A stretch of DNA of 64,000 nucleotides, from the NCBI GenBank assembly GCA_020831965.1, contig JAFIFP010000013.1, positions 33,431-97,430 on the forward strand, given 5' to 3'. The position numbers and the translations under genes were made by a program. Origin of the DNA: Idiomarina sp. GTDB lineage: Bacteria > Pseudomonadota > Gammaproteobacteria > Enterobacterales > Alteromonadaceae. The notes under the pieces were generated by a model. That model was given only the letters and a program-made list of their open reading frames with translations. It made no database searches and was not told the origin of the DNA. Below are positions 25,406 to 34,450 of the stretch, piece after piece. Position 1 is the first letter of the stretch. Each line of letters starts with the position of its first letter.

Positions 25406-27979
25406 ATGAATAATACGAAGTACTCATTACGCTCTTCGCTGCGGTTGGGTGTTCTTGCCTCTGCCAGCGTATTTGCGCTGACCGGCTGCTTGAGCAGCTC
25501 CAGCAGCACCGATGAAGAGCCGGGTGGTGTGACTCCACCGCCACCGCGTCAACCCGTTTCCGTCACTACATTCGCTCCCGGCGAAGTGAGTGCTAACATT
25601 CGCCGCACAGACTATGGCGTGCCTTTTATTACTTCTGACAGTCTTGAGGGTATCGCCTTCGGAACTGCATACGCCTTTGCCGAAGACAACATATGCGTAC
25701 TTGCCGATCAGATTGTTCGTTTTAACTCTGAACGCTCGCGCTTTTTTGGACCAGATGCCGTGCTCGGCTCCGGCGACAATGGCAACGTCATCAATGACTT
25801 CACCTATAAAGCATTGAGACTCCGTGAGCGTGCCGAAGATAACCTCGACTCTCTCACTGAAAATACGCGCGCGTCCTTACAAGGATACGCCGCTGGCTAC
25901 AACGCCTATCTGGCGGACACCGGCGTCGACAATATTGCGCTGCCTTGCGCAGGTATGCCCCATGTTCGCCCAATTACTGAAGTGGACATGCTCACCTATG
26001 CCCTAGGTGTCGCACTGCTGCCAGGTGCCGCGAACTTCCTGCAACCGCTCTTTATTGCAGTACCACCGGGTGAAAGCTTTAACCCAATGCCTGTGATGCC
26101 AACCGGCGATGGCGCTTTCGAAATGAATATTGATCTGGCCAGCATTGATGTGCCCGACCCAAATCCTGAAGAGCTTGGCTCTAACGGCTGGGCTCTTGGT
26201 TCCGAATTAACGGAAAATGGCCAAGGTATGCTCTTAGCCAACCCACATTTCCCGCATGTTGGAAATCAGCGGTTTTGGCGTTTCGGCGTAGAGATTCCGG
26301 GCGAAATGAAAGTGGTCGGTGGTTCATTATCCGGTATGCCTGGTCCTGTGAATATCGGCTTTAACGAGAATGTCGCTTGGACTCATACCTTCTCCACCGC
26401 AGAACGTTTTGTGGTGTATCAACTCGAGCTCGATACCAGCGATGAAAGCGGTCTGACCTACCTTGTTGATGGTGATGAGCGCCAAATGACAGCGCGCACC
26501 CATCGCATAACCGTTGCCACTGGCCCGGGCACTAGCATTGAGCTTGAGCGCACTTTCTATGAAAGCAGCTTCGGTCCGATGATGAGTATTCCCGGACAAT
26601 TCCAATGGGGTATGAACTTCCAAGGCCAAACCTCGGCTTTTGCGCTTTATGACGCAAACTTGCCAAACTTCGACATTGTTGATCATTGGCTCGCATTGAA
26701 TGTCGCGCGTGATATTGATGACGTTGAAGACATTATGGAGCGCTACACTGGGATCATCTTTAACAACATCATGGCTGCTGACCGTTTCGGCGACACCTTC
26801 TTCATGGACGGTTCAAGCGTTCCTGACTTAGCGCCAGAAGCACTTGAGCGCATTCGTACCGACCCGGTACTGGTTGCAGTTCGAGTGGATGCACCTTTTA
26901 CGCTCGTACCAGGTAATCGCTCTGTATATATGTCTCGCGGAACCGTGCCTGCGGACCGTGCCCCACGGTTACGCCGTACTGATTTTGTGCAAAACTCAAA
27001 TGACAGTTACTGGCTAACCAACCCCGCAAGTCCGTTGGTTACTTCAGACTACTTCGGTACTGTCACTGGCAATAATGGTGAAGCGCCGGATTACACCTTG
27101 TTTGGTCGCTTTAACAACCAACAAAGTTGGCGTTCACGTATGGGTCAGCAGAAACTTACTGAACTCAGCGGCGCAACGCTGACTGAAGTTGAAGAGCAAC
27201 TACTCAGCAACCGAGCCTATCTGGCGGAAGCTGTGCTTGATGACCTGATTACTCACTGTAGTGCTCGTGGCGATACACCAGTGACCACCGCAAACGGTGC
27301 GGTCGACCTGTCTGCAGGTTGTGCAGCATTGGCCCAGTGGGACGCTCGCATGAACCAAGACAGCGTTGGTGCAGTGGTGTTCCGCGAGTTTGCTCAGCGC
27401 TTCGCAACGAACCCACAATGGCAAGTTCCATTCGATCGGAACAATCCAACTACGACGCCGAATACGCTGAACCCAAATGACACTGTGTTGCAGCAGCTTG
27501 CGCAAGCAATTCAAACTATCGAGGCTGCTGGCTTTGCGGTCGATGCTCCACTCGGTGACGTGCAATTTGTTGAGCGCAGCAATCCCGATGGTAGCCCCAG
27601 TGGCAACCGTTTACCCTGGGGTGGCGCAAACAATATCGAAGGCGGCTTTAATGTCTTCCGTTCGCAAGGCGCAGATGACGGTACCTTGCTGCCACGCCAC
27701 CGCTACGCGACCCTACCTGGCTCTCAGTTGAGTGAGCAGGGTTATCACATTACCAGCGGTTCAAGCTGGATGTTTGTGATGCGCTTCACCGACGAAGGTC
27801 CAGAAGGTCGTGGACTGCTGACTTATTCGCAGTCTTCGGACATTTTCTCGCCACACTTCCTCGACCAAACCGAGTTCTATTCGCAACAACCGCGTTTAGC
27901 GCCGATTCGTTTCCAGGAAGCGGATATCGAAGAGAATACCATCCGTAGCTATACCGTTGGTGCAAGTAACGACGACTAA
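25406..27979 (+). CDS. Penicillin acylase family (Ntn-hydrolase) lipoprotein
   Basis: 857 aa. Lipoprotein signal (lipobox LTGC, about 25-28) and a Ser-rich tether. The proenzyme splits at the junction ELG-SNGW: Ser259 would become the N-terminal nucleophile of the beta chain, as in penicillin G acylase, cephalosporin acylase and AHL acylases such as PvdQ. The alpha segment holds RTDYGVPFI...GTAYAFAEDN, and the beta chain has NPHFP and the FNENVAWTHTFS strand. The substrate (N-acyl-homoserine lactone, acyl amino acid or amide) cannot be told from the sequence. The lipid anchor suggests surface or periplasmic action on external amides. A strong terminator follows. Confidence 0.88.
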   Translation: MNNTKYSLRSSLRLGVLASASVFALTGCLSSSSSTDEEPGGVTPPPPRQPVSVTTFAPGEVSANIRRTDYGVPFITSDSLEGIAFGTAYAFAEDNICVLADQIVRFNSERSRFFGPDAVLGSGDNGNVINDFTYKALRLRERAEDNLDSLTENTRASLQGYAAGYNAYLADTGVDNIALPCAGMPHVRPITEVDMLTYALGVALLPGAANFLQPLFIAVPPGESFNPMPVMPTGDGAFEMNIDLASIDVPDPNPEELGSNGWALGSELTENGQGMLLANPHFPHVGNQRFWRFGVEIPGEMKVVGGSLSGMPGPVNIGFNENVAWTHTFSTAERFVVYQLELDTSDESGLTYLVDGDERQMTARTHRITVATGPGTSIELERTFYESSFGPMMSIPGQFQWGMNFQGQTSAFALYDANLPNFDIVDHWLALNVARDIDDVEDIMERYTGIIFNNIMAADRFGDTFFMDGSSVPDLAPEALERIRTDPVLVAVRVDAPFTLVPGNRSVYMSRGTVPADRAPRLRRTDFVQNSNDSYWLTNPASPLVTSDYFGTVTGNNGEAPDYTLFGRFNNQQSWRSRMGQQKLTELSGATLTEVEEQLLSNRAYLAEAVLDDLITHCSARGDTPVTTANGAVDLSAGCAALAQWDARMNQDSVGAVVFREFAQRFATNPQWQVPFDRNNPTTTPNTLNPNDTVLQQLAQAIQTIEAAGFAVDAPLGDVQFVERSNPDGSPSGNRLPWGGANNIEGGFNVFRSQGADDGTLLPRHRYATLPGSQLSEQGYHITSGSSWMFVMRFTDEGPEGRGLLTYSQSSDIFSPHFLDQTEFYSQQPRLAPIRFQEADIEENTIRSYTVGASNDD

Positions 27980-28001
27980 CTACGGCTAAAGTTGCAGACC
28001 C

Positions 28002-28027
28002 AAGCCGGCCTCAGGGCCGGCTTTTTT
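28002..28027 (+). terminator. Intrinsic terminator after the acylase gene
   Basis: A 9-bp stem AAGCCGGCC/GGCCGGCTT with a TCAG loop is followed by TTTTTATG, 22 bp after the stop. Confidence 0.9.
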
Positions 28028-28068
28028 ATGCTAACTTGGGCTTAATATGTCTCAAGGAATAAGCAACT

Positions 28069-28638
28069 ATGTCCGCTGCACTCATTCGTGAACATCAAAG
28101 CTTCGTATTAGTGATCGACATTCAAGCGCGACTCGCACCCGCGATCAATCAACATCAAGAGGTGATTCGCCGGAATCAGTGGTTGCTCGGTATTGCCGAC
28201 GAGCTCGCAATTCCTATTTGGTACACCGAACAATACCCCAAAGGCCTAGGTCATACGGTAGACGCCTTAATGACGTGGCAAACACCCACTAATACCCTTG
28301 AGAAATCGCATTTTAGTGCTTGGGACGAACCCAGCATTCGCACACACTTAAGCGAACAAACAGGGCAACGCCGTCAGGTCATACTCACTGGCACTGAAGC
28401 ACATGTTTGCGTGCTACAGACCGCTCTGGGTCTGTTGGCTGATGATTGGCAAGTGTTTGTGGTTGCCGACGCCGTAGGATCGCGCCGAGCTGATGACAAA
28501 GCCATAGCGCTTCAGCGTCTGCGTGATGCCGGCGCGGTGATTGTAACTTCGGAGATGGTGGCGTTCGAATGGCTGAATGACAGTGCGACTGACCGGTTCA
28601 AGTCGATCAGTCGCAACTTCTTTCGTGCACCTGTCTAG
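28069..28638 (+). CDS. Isochorismatase-family cysteine hydrolase
   Basis: 189 aa, cytosolic. The catalytic triad of the family is visible: Asp in LVIDIQARL (near residue 17), Lys in LEKSHFSAW (near 84) and Cys in GTEAHVCVLQT (near 115). This is the YcaC/nicotinamidase-like group; many members hydrolyse amides, and the exact substrate is unknown. No signal peptide, unlike the three lipoprotein hydrolases before it. The stop TAG is shared with the convergent amidohydrolase gene through the palindrome CTAG (28635-28638), so there is no space between the two genes. Confidence 0.85.
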   Translation: MSAALIREHQSFVLVIDIQARLAPAINQHQEVIRRNQWLLGIADELAIPIWYTEQYPKGLGHTVDALMTWQTPTNTLEKSHFSAWDEPSIRTHLSEQTGQRRQVILTGTEAHVCVLQTALGLLADDWQVFVVADAVGSRRADDKAIALQRLRDAGAVIVTSEMVAFEWLNDSATDRFKSISRNFFRAPV

Positions 28639-29957
28639 TTGTTATAAGCGGCTTCAATTTCTGCAAGGCGCGCATCAATATCCGCGCGACTCAAGTAGCG
28701 TCCGCGTACCATCACGCCTTCCGGTCGACTTAGGTATTCGAGAGACTCTAACGGATTACCATTGAGTAACAATAAATCCGCTCGCGCCCCAGGCGTAATC
28801 GTGCCAAAAGTATCTTTGTCGGCGAAATACGCGCCCGTTGCCGCTGTCCCGCTATAAATAATATCGTAAGGTTTCATGCCTGCGGCAGCCATCAACCTGA
28901 CTTCTCGTGGCACCGATAGGCCAGGCACGCTGTATAACTGCGGCGCATCTGTACCAAAGAGAATGGTCACGCCTTCTTCATAGAACGTGCGCAGTAAACG
29001 CTGGCGATTTTCGGCATGCAAAGCCGCGGTATCGCCGGTATAAAATGGTGAGCGCGGGTTCGAGAGAAAGTTCGACCAACCATCTCTAATTTGTTGTGGT
29101 AGGTAACGCAACTCGGGATAGGCCTGCAGCGCATCCGGGTCTGCTGCCCCAATTATAGTTTCCCAGACCGCTTGCGTGGGCACTACAGCAACGTTGTGTG
29201 CACGGGTGAACTGGGCCATTTCACGCAACGCTTCATCACTGACCCGGCTGTCCATACCGCCAAGTGCAGCCATGTAGCCATCAAGGTGATCAATAGTGCG
29301 AATGCCTTGCACTATGGCATGATGGACACCCACCTCGCTCGGCACATGGCCCGCGAAGTCAATGCTCTGTTCCTTCGCTTCTTGAGCTATCACTTGGAAC
29401 TCGGCAAGGGAGAGTCCCGGATGAATCTTGAGTAAGTCCCAACCCGCCTCGGCCTGCTCCTGCACCCGACTCCGTGCAGACGCGGTAGAGTCAATACTAT
29501 TGCCACTAAAGCTTGGCCCCGCCAAATACAAGGTCGGACCCAAACGCTCGCCATTGCGACTATCGTCGCGTAAACGCAATTGGTGTGGATACCCCAGCAT
29601 TCCTCGCACAGTGGTGACGCCACCGGCAAGATAGAGGAATAGAACGTCATCAAGGTAACGCTCCGGCAGGCCTTGAAACGGTGTCATGGGAGGCACATGA
29701 CCATGCATTTCGGTTAAACCAGGAATCACAAATTTCCCGCGCCCATCAATGCGAGTTGCGCCTTGTGGTGCACGCACATCTCGCGCCGGACCGATCCGAA
29801 CGATTCGATCACCTTCGATAATAATCGTTTGATTCTCGTACAAGTAAGCATCATGCATGGGCAGCACGCTCACGCGCTCAATCGCTATCACCTGCCCAAA
29901 TGCCGACTGCATCGACCCCAGAAGCATCAACAGTACAGCAGAAATAAAAACACGCAT
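28635..29957 (-). CDS. Secreted metal-dependent amidohydrolase
   Basis: 440 aa. Start at 29957 chosen for the GGAGAG site seven bases before it; a TTG-initiated extension of five codons is not needed. Signal peptide ends near SAFG. Amidohydrolase-superfamily metal sites: HGHVP (after LTEMHG, near residue 80), FAGHVPS, TIDHLDG and the late Asp in LFGTDAPQ. A composite beta-sandwich at both ends (VSVLPMHDAYLYENQ and GARADLLLLNGNPL) is typical of imidazolonepropionase/prolidase-like members. It is secreted, so dipeptide or cyclic-amide hydrolysis in the periplasm is plausible. It is related in style to the second amidohydrolase at 39.1 kb. Confidence 0.88.
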   Translation of the reverse strand: MRVFISAVLLMLLGSMQSAFGQVIAIERVSVLPMHDAYLYENQTIIIEGDRIVRIGPARDVRAPQGATRIDGRGKFVIPGLTEMHGHVPPMTPFQGLPERYLDDVLFLYLAGGVTTVRGMLGYPHQLRLRDDSRNGERLGPTLYLAGPSFSGNSIDSTASARSRVQEQAEAGWDLLKIHPGLSLAEFQVIAQEAKEQSIDFAGHVPSEVGVHHAIVQGIRTIDHLDGYMAALGGMDSRVSDEALREMAQFTRAHNVAVVPTQAVWETIIGAADPDALQAYPELRYLPQQIRDGWSNFLSNPRSPFYTGDTAALHAENRQRLLRTFYEEGVTILFGTDAPQLYSVPGLSVPREVRLMAAAGMKPYDIIYSGTAATGAYFADKDTFGTITPGARADLLLLNGNPLESLEYLSRPEGVMVRGRYLSRADIDARLAEIEAAYNN

Positions 29958-30037
29958 GTTATTACTCTCCAACGATGACCAATTTAGTCATGAGTATAGA
30001 CGCTCTGCGGTAAGTCACGGAGAGACGGCTCAGCCAA

Positions 30038-30886
30038 CTATTTCGCCCCATCTTGTTCACGAACCTGCTGTTGTACAAGACGTTTCGTATCCGCCAACTC
30101 ATGTTCCATACGTTCCATATGTGCACGAATCCACTTCAGATCACCTGCCTCTCCCTGATCGTGCTCCGCGTCATAAGCTGCACTCTCCTTTTGCATCACT
30201 TCCAGCACGATGCCAATCATCATATTGAGGAAAATAAACGCGCTAAAGAAAATAAAGCTCACATAGTAAATCCACGATAACGGATAGACCTCCATGGTTT
30301 CATACATGATGGATGTCCAACTCTCGAAAGTCGCGATGCGGAAAAGTGTGAGCATAGCCGTTGCAATATTCTCCCAATAGAAGGGATTCACCTCACGGAA
30401 AATAAAACTGCCCACAGCCCCGTAAATATAGAAAATAATGAACATAAACAAAGCGACATAAGCCATGCGTGGCAGTGCTTTAAGAAACGCATTCATTAAC
30501 ATGCGTAACTCCGGCACCATCGACACTAGTCGCAACACCCGAAACACTCTGAGCAGGCGCGCAAGCAACACGGTTTCACTGCTTTCTACAGGGATCAGGC
30601 TCGCCACCACTATGACGAAATCGAACACGTTCCAGCCCGAACGAAAGAAATCACGAATGCGCCGCTCGGCCATCATGCGAATGATGATTTCGGTCACAAA
30701 AAACACCGTCACCGCCCAGTCCAGCACATTCATGACTTGGGTAAAACGGGTTGTTTCCTCGTAGGTTTTAGCTCCCACCATCAGTGCTGAGAAGACAATA
30801 ATGGCGATAACCACGGTTTCGAAAATCCGATTACTACGCAGGGAGATGAACCAATGCTGCCACTGGTAAAGGTCACTTCTTTCCAT
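30038..30886 (-). CDS. Bacterial voltage-gated sodium channel (BacNaV type)
   Basis: 282 aa, six-segment ion-transport protein. S4 has four arginines at every third position (R110, R113, R116, R119 in ARLLRVFRVLRL). The pore loop has the selectivity filter TFESWTS (186-192), very close to TLESWAS of NaChBac, which predicts Na+ selectivity. S6 is followed by an acidic neck and a C-terminal coiled coil (KWIRAHMERMEHELADTKRLV), the tetramer-assembly domain of this family. Length matches NaChBac (274 aa). The Phe in place of Leu in the filter is unusual. It is divergent from the mrp Na+/H+ antiporter operon; the joint role in sodium cycling is inference. Confidence 0.92.
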   Translation of the reverse strand: MERSDLYQWQHWFISLRSNRIFETVVIAIIVFSALMVGAKTYEETTRFTQVMNVLDWAVTVFFVTEIIIRMMAERRIRDFFRSGWNVFDFVIVVASLIPVESSETVLLARLLRVFRVLRLVSMVPELRMLMNAFLKALPRMAYVALFMFIIFYIYGAVGSFIFREVNPFYWENIATAMLTLFRIATFESWTSIMYETMEVYPLSWIYYVSFIFFSAFIFLNMMIGIVLEVMQKESAAYDAEHDQGEAGDLKWIRAHMERMEHELADTKRLVQQQVREQDGAK

Positions 30887-31080
30887 ATACCACTCAATTC
30901 GATGAGAAACTGCTTCACTAAATGGGTGTAACTTACCCGAATTTCAACGTGGAAGGTGATCTATCGAGCCTGTCAACACTGGTAAGGGCTAGATTTTTCG
31001 TTACAATGATTCCATTCATAGCGTTCGCATAGTTTGCAAAACACTACCGCGATCCGTAACTTATGCTAGATTATAGCGGT

Positions 31081-31103
31081 TACCGATAGGCAGTTGTTCG
31101 GTA
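31081..31103. promoter_or_regulatory. Inverted repeat in the mrp leader region
   Basis: TACCGA (31081-31086) and TCGGTA (31098-31103) are perfect arms with an 11-bp spacer, 40 bp before mrpA in the 257-bp divergent region shared with the sodium-channel gene. The rest of that region shows no gene. It may be an operator or a leader hairpin; no promoter is clear enough to call. Confidence 0.3.
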
Positions 31104-31143
31104 TTGCCGGACCACTTGCTGATTGCACTGAAGAGGATTGACG

Positions 31144-33657
31144 ATGCAACTTGCCGTTCTGGTGATTTTTCTTGCTGCCATTTTAACGCCCTGGATTTAC
31201 GGGCAAAGTAAAACGCGGGCAGCCCAGGTGCTAGCCATTGTTCCCGCCTTACTCACCCTGTGGTTTGCCTCACACATTCCGGCGATCGCGGATGGCAACA
31301 TTCTGATCCACGAATACCACTGGATTCCGGGACTCGACATTTCCTTCACCATGGTCCTAGACGGCCTGTCGCTGCTGTTTGCACTGCTCATCTGTGGCAT
31401 TGGTACCTTTATCGTGCTTTATGCCGGAGCGTACCTAAAGGGACATGAAAACCTCGGGCGTTTCCTCGTAATTTTAATGTCATTCATGGGCTCGATGCTC
31501 GGACTGGTATTGTCCGACAACCTGATTACGCTCTTCGTATTCTGGGAACTCACCAGTATTACCTCCTATTTGCTCATTGGCTTTAATCACCAGAGCGCCG
31601 AAGCTCGCAAAGCGGCATTGCAGGGGTTGATTGTTACTGTAGGTGGCGGTCTCGCCCTCTTGGCAGGCTTGGTCCTACTCGCCAGCGCGAGCGGTAGCTA
31701 TTCGCTACAAGAAATATTCAATAGCAATACCATGCTCACTGAGCACCCACTGTATGTGGGTATGTTGATTTGTTTACTGCTTGGCGCCTTTACCAAGTCA
31801 GCTCAGTTCCCCTTCCACTTCTGGTTACCCAATGCCATGGCGGCGCCAACGCCTGTGAGTGCTTACTTACACTCGGCAACCATGGTAAAAGCCGGTATCT
31901 ATTTACTAGCTCGGTTGCAACCTGAGCTGGGCGGCACCGAATTGTGGATGTTGGTTCTCACTAGCTTTGGCGCCTTCACCATGTTTACCGGTGCCTTTAT
32001 GGCTATCCGCAGCACCGATCTGAAAAAGCTCTTGGCTTACTCAACCGTGATGGCGCTCGGAACATTAACGCTGCTGTTAGGAATCGGTACTGAGCTAGCC
32101 ATGATCGCCTTCGCAGCCTACTTGCTGGCTCACTCGCTCTATAAAGGCGCGCTATTTATGCTCGCTGGCATTGTCGACCATGAAGCGGGCTCACGGAACG
32201 TGAATGAGCTCGGCGGTTTACGCAAGCTACTTCCGGTCACGGCAATCTGTACCGCGATTGCCGCATTGTCGCTGGCAGGTATTCCGCCGCTCTTTGGTTT
32301 TGTGGCAAAAGAGCTGTTGTTGGAATCACTCATTGAAGGCCCAACGGGCTACATTGTGTTCGCATTAGTTATGGCCTCCGCGGTTCTGGTCGTTGCAGTG
32401 GCCGCTATTGTTGCAATTAGGCCTTTCTACGGTGCCTTTCAAGCACCCAAGGACGCGGGCGAAATTCATGAGCCGCCAAAGGGTATGCTGGCAGGCCCTA
32501 TCGTACTGGCCGGCTTGTCGTTGATTGCCGGCCTACTACCCTTCTGGGTGGGCGACTTCATTACCTTCCCAGCGTCCGAAGCGGTGCATGGAGGCCGACT
32601 AGACGGCTATCTAGCGCTTTGGCATGGACTCAACTTGCCCTTGTTGCTGTCTGTTATCAGTATCGGTTTAGGTATCTTGGTGTATCGTTCTTGGGACGGT
32701 ATTCGAGAGCGCTTGCAGGTTCTCAACCCCATCATTGTCCGAGGGCCTGAATCTGGCTATTTCCGGTTCATGGACGGAATCGTCTGGCTAGCAGAATGGC
32801 AAACCCGTCACTTACAGAACGGTTCGATACGTAACTACCTCCGCACCATCATTTTAGTGTTCGTGGCAATTACGGGGTACACGCTACTCGTGCGTTATCA
32901 GATTCACTGGAACTGGGACATTAACCCGGCTTTTCATGAGCTAGTCGCCGTGTCGATTCTTGTGACCGGAGCAGCCGCAGCTTGTTTAACTCATTCGCGT
33001 CTCGGTGCGGTGGCTGCCATGGGTGTTGTCGGGTTCTCTATCGCCTTTATTTTCATCCTGTTTAGTGCGCCAGATTTGAGTATTACGCAAATTCTGGTTG
33101 AAACACTAACCGTGATTCTGTTGGTACTCGTGCTGTTTAGGCTGCCCAGCTTCTCGAATATCTCTACCACCTCGGAGCGCATTCGTGATGCCATTGTGGC
33201 ATTGCTTACCGGCTTGCTGATGACGCTCCTCGTCATGATTACCATCGACATTCAGCTGTTTGCGCCAATTTCGGATTACATGATCGAAAATAGCGCACCA
33301 CTGGCATACGGTCGCAATATCGTGAACGTAATTTTGGTGGACTTCCGAGCGCTCGATACCTTAGGCGAAATATTCGTCTTAGCACTCGCAGCTATGGGCG
33401 TGTACGCCATGATTAAGTTCAATCCAAGCACTGCGCCTGGCTCTAACCATTTCGCAGGAACTTTAATTCTGCCGCCGAAAGAGGTACCGGAAGAAGATAT
33501 TGTTCACTCGCTTGAGGAAATTCATCAGAAAATGCTTGAGCAACAGAAAATTCTAGAAGCCGAGCCGGCGGACCAAGAAGTTCCTGAAGAACACGTCGAA
33601 GCCGAGCAGGAGAAACGCAAAGGTAACGATACCCCTGACTCGAAGGAGGACCGCTAA
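31144..33657 (+). CDS. mrpA: Multisubunit Na+/H+ antiporter subunit A
   Basis: 837 aa. GAGGA six bases before ATG 31144 sets the start; an in-frame TTG two codons earlier is unlikely. The N-terminal about 500 residues resemble NuoL with the proton-channel LFVFWELTSITSYLLIGF (Glu of TM5) and SAQFPFHFWLPNAMAAPTPVSAYLHSATMVKAG signatures. The last membrane segments correspond to the MrpA-specific C-terminal domain (VILVDFRALDTLGEIFVL). An acidic, Glu/Gln-rich cytosolic tail of about 60 residues follows, longer than in most homologues. It is the first gene of a seven-gene operon (A to G in order) that exchanges Na+ for H+ and supports salt and alkali tolerance. Confidence 0.95.
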   Translation: MQLAVLVIFLAAILTPWIYGQSKTRAAQVLAIVPALLTLWFASHIPAIADGNILIHEYHWIPGLDISFTMVLDGLSLLFALLICGIGTFIVLYAGAYLKGHENLGRFLVILMSFMGSMLGLVLSDNLITLFVFWELTSITSYLLIGFNHQSAEARKAALQGLIVTVGGGLALLAGLVLLASASGSYSLQEIFNSNTMLTEHPLYVGMLICLLLGAFTKSAQFPFHFWLPNAMAAPTPVSAYLHSATMVKAGIYLLARLQPELGGTELWMLVLTSFGAFTMFTGAFMAIRSTDLKKLLAYSTVMALGTLTLLLGIGTELAMIAFAAYLLAHSLYKGALFMLAGIVDHEAGSRNVNELGGLRKLLPVTAICTAIAALSLAGIPPLFGFVAKELLLESLIEGPTGYIVFALVMASAVLVVAVAAIVAIRPFYGAFQAPKDAGEIHEPPKGMLAGPIVLAGLSLIAGLLPFWVGDFITFPASEAVHGGRLDGYLALWHGLNLPLLLSVISIGLGILVYRSWDGIRERLQVLNPIIVRGPESGYFRFMDGIVWLAEWQTRHLQNGSIRNYLRTIILVFVAITGYTLLVRYQIHWNWDINPAFHELVAVSILVTGAAAACLTHSRLGAVAAMGVVGFSIAFIFILFSAPDLSITQILVETLTVILLVLVLFRLPSFSNISTTSERIRDAIVALLTGLLMTLLVMITIDIQLFAPISDYMIENSAPLAYGRNIVNVILVDFRALDTLGEIFVLALAAMGVYAMIKFNPSTAPGSNHFAGTLILPPKEVPEEDIVHSLEEIHQKMLEQQKILEAEPADQEVPEEHVEAEQEKRKGNDTPDSKEDR

Positions 33658-33658
33658 C

Positions 33659-34090
33659 ATGATGAAGCCAGGCACAATCATACTGTACACGGCTGCGCGC
33701 TACATCGTGCCTTTGCAGCTGTTGTTCTCCATATTCCTGCTACTGCGCGGGCATGACGAGCCGGGTGGTGGCTTTATCGCTGGTCTAGTGGCCTCGGGTG
33801 CCATGGCGCTCTACCTCTTTACCTTTGGCGCAACGGTCACGCGTGACTTATTGCGGGTAGACCCAAGAAACCTGATTGGCGCAGGACTCTTTTTCGGGAT
33901 GATTTCAATTTTTCCAGCACTGTTGAATGGTGAGCCTTTCTTTACTGCGCAGTGGTGGCCCATACCACTGCCTGGTGGTGGTGAATTGAAATTGTCGACT
34001 CCCCTCATTTTCGATATCGGTGTGTATCTCACCGTATTCGGATCGGTCATGCTGATGCTTATCGCATTGACTGAAACAGAAGAACGGTAA
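33659..34090 (+). CDS. mrpB: Na+/H+ antiporter subunit B
   Basis: 143 aa with four membrane segments and the MrpB signature RGHDEPGGGFIAGLVASGAMALYLF near residue 28. The start at 33659 has AAGGAGGA eight bases upstream, overlapping the end of mrpA. It is one of the two small subunits that pack against the MrpA C-terminal domain. Its presence as a separate gene marks a group 1 (seven-subunit) operon rather than the fused A' type. Confidence 0.95.
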   Translation: MMKPGTIILYTAARYIVPLQLLFSIFLLLRGHDEPGGGFIAGLVASGAMALYLFTFGATVTRDLLRVDPRNLIGAGLFFGMISIFPALLNGEPFFTAQWWPIPLPGGGELKLSTPLIFDIGVYLTVFGSVMLMLIALTETEER

Positions 34091-34102
34091 CAAGGAGACG
34101 TC

Positions 34103-34450
34103 ATGGAACCGATAATGGCCATAGTCGTTGGTCTGCTATATGCCGCTGCTGTATACATGATGCTGCGCCGCAGTATCGTGAAACTCGTCATTGGACTCAT
34201 GCTGCTGTCCAATGCAGCAAATTTACTTATTTTTACTTCTGCGGGTATTACCCGAGGTGCGCCGCCCCTCATTCCTGAGGGCATGCTAAGTCCTGATGGT
34301 GTCGTGGCGGATCCATTGCCACAAGCATTGATTCTTACCGCCATCGTTATTGCCTTTGGTGTGTTGGCTTTTGCGGTCGTACTCATTCATCGCGCCTACA
34401 ACATTATCCATACGGACAACCTTGATCACATGAAGGATACGGACACGTGA
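34103..34450 (+). CDS. mrpC: Na+/H+ antiporter subunit C (NuoK-like)
   Basis: 115 aa, three membrane segments. The NuoK-like core is [27 protein letters not shown], followed by [21 protein letters not shown]. The conserved Glu of NuoK TM2 is replaced, as is usual in MrpC. AAGGAGACG precedes the start. Its stop is overlapped by the GTG start of mrpD, so the two are translationally coupled. Confidence 0.95.
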   Translation: MEPIMAIVVGLLYAAAVYMMLRRSIVKLVIGLMLLSNAANLLIFTSAGITRGAPPLIPEGMLSPDGVVADPLPQALILTAIVIAFGVLAFAVVLIHRAYNIIHTDNLDHMKDTDT

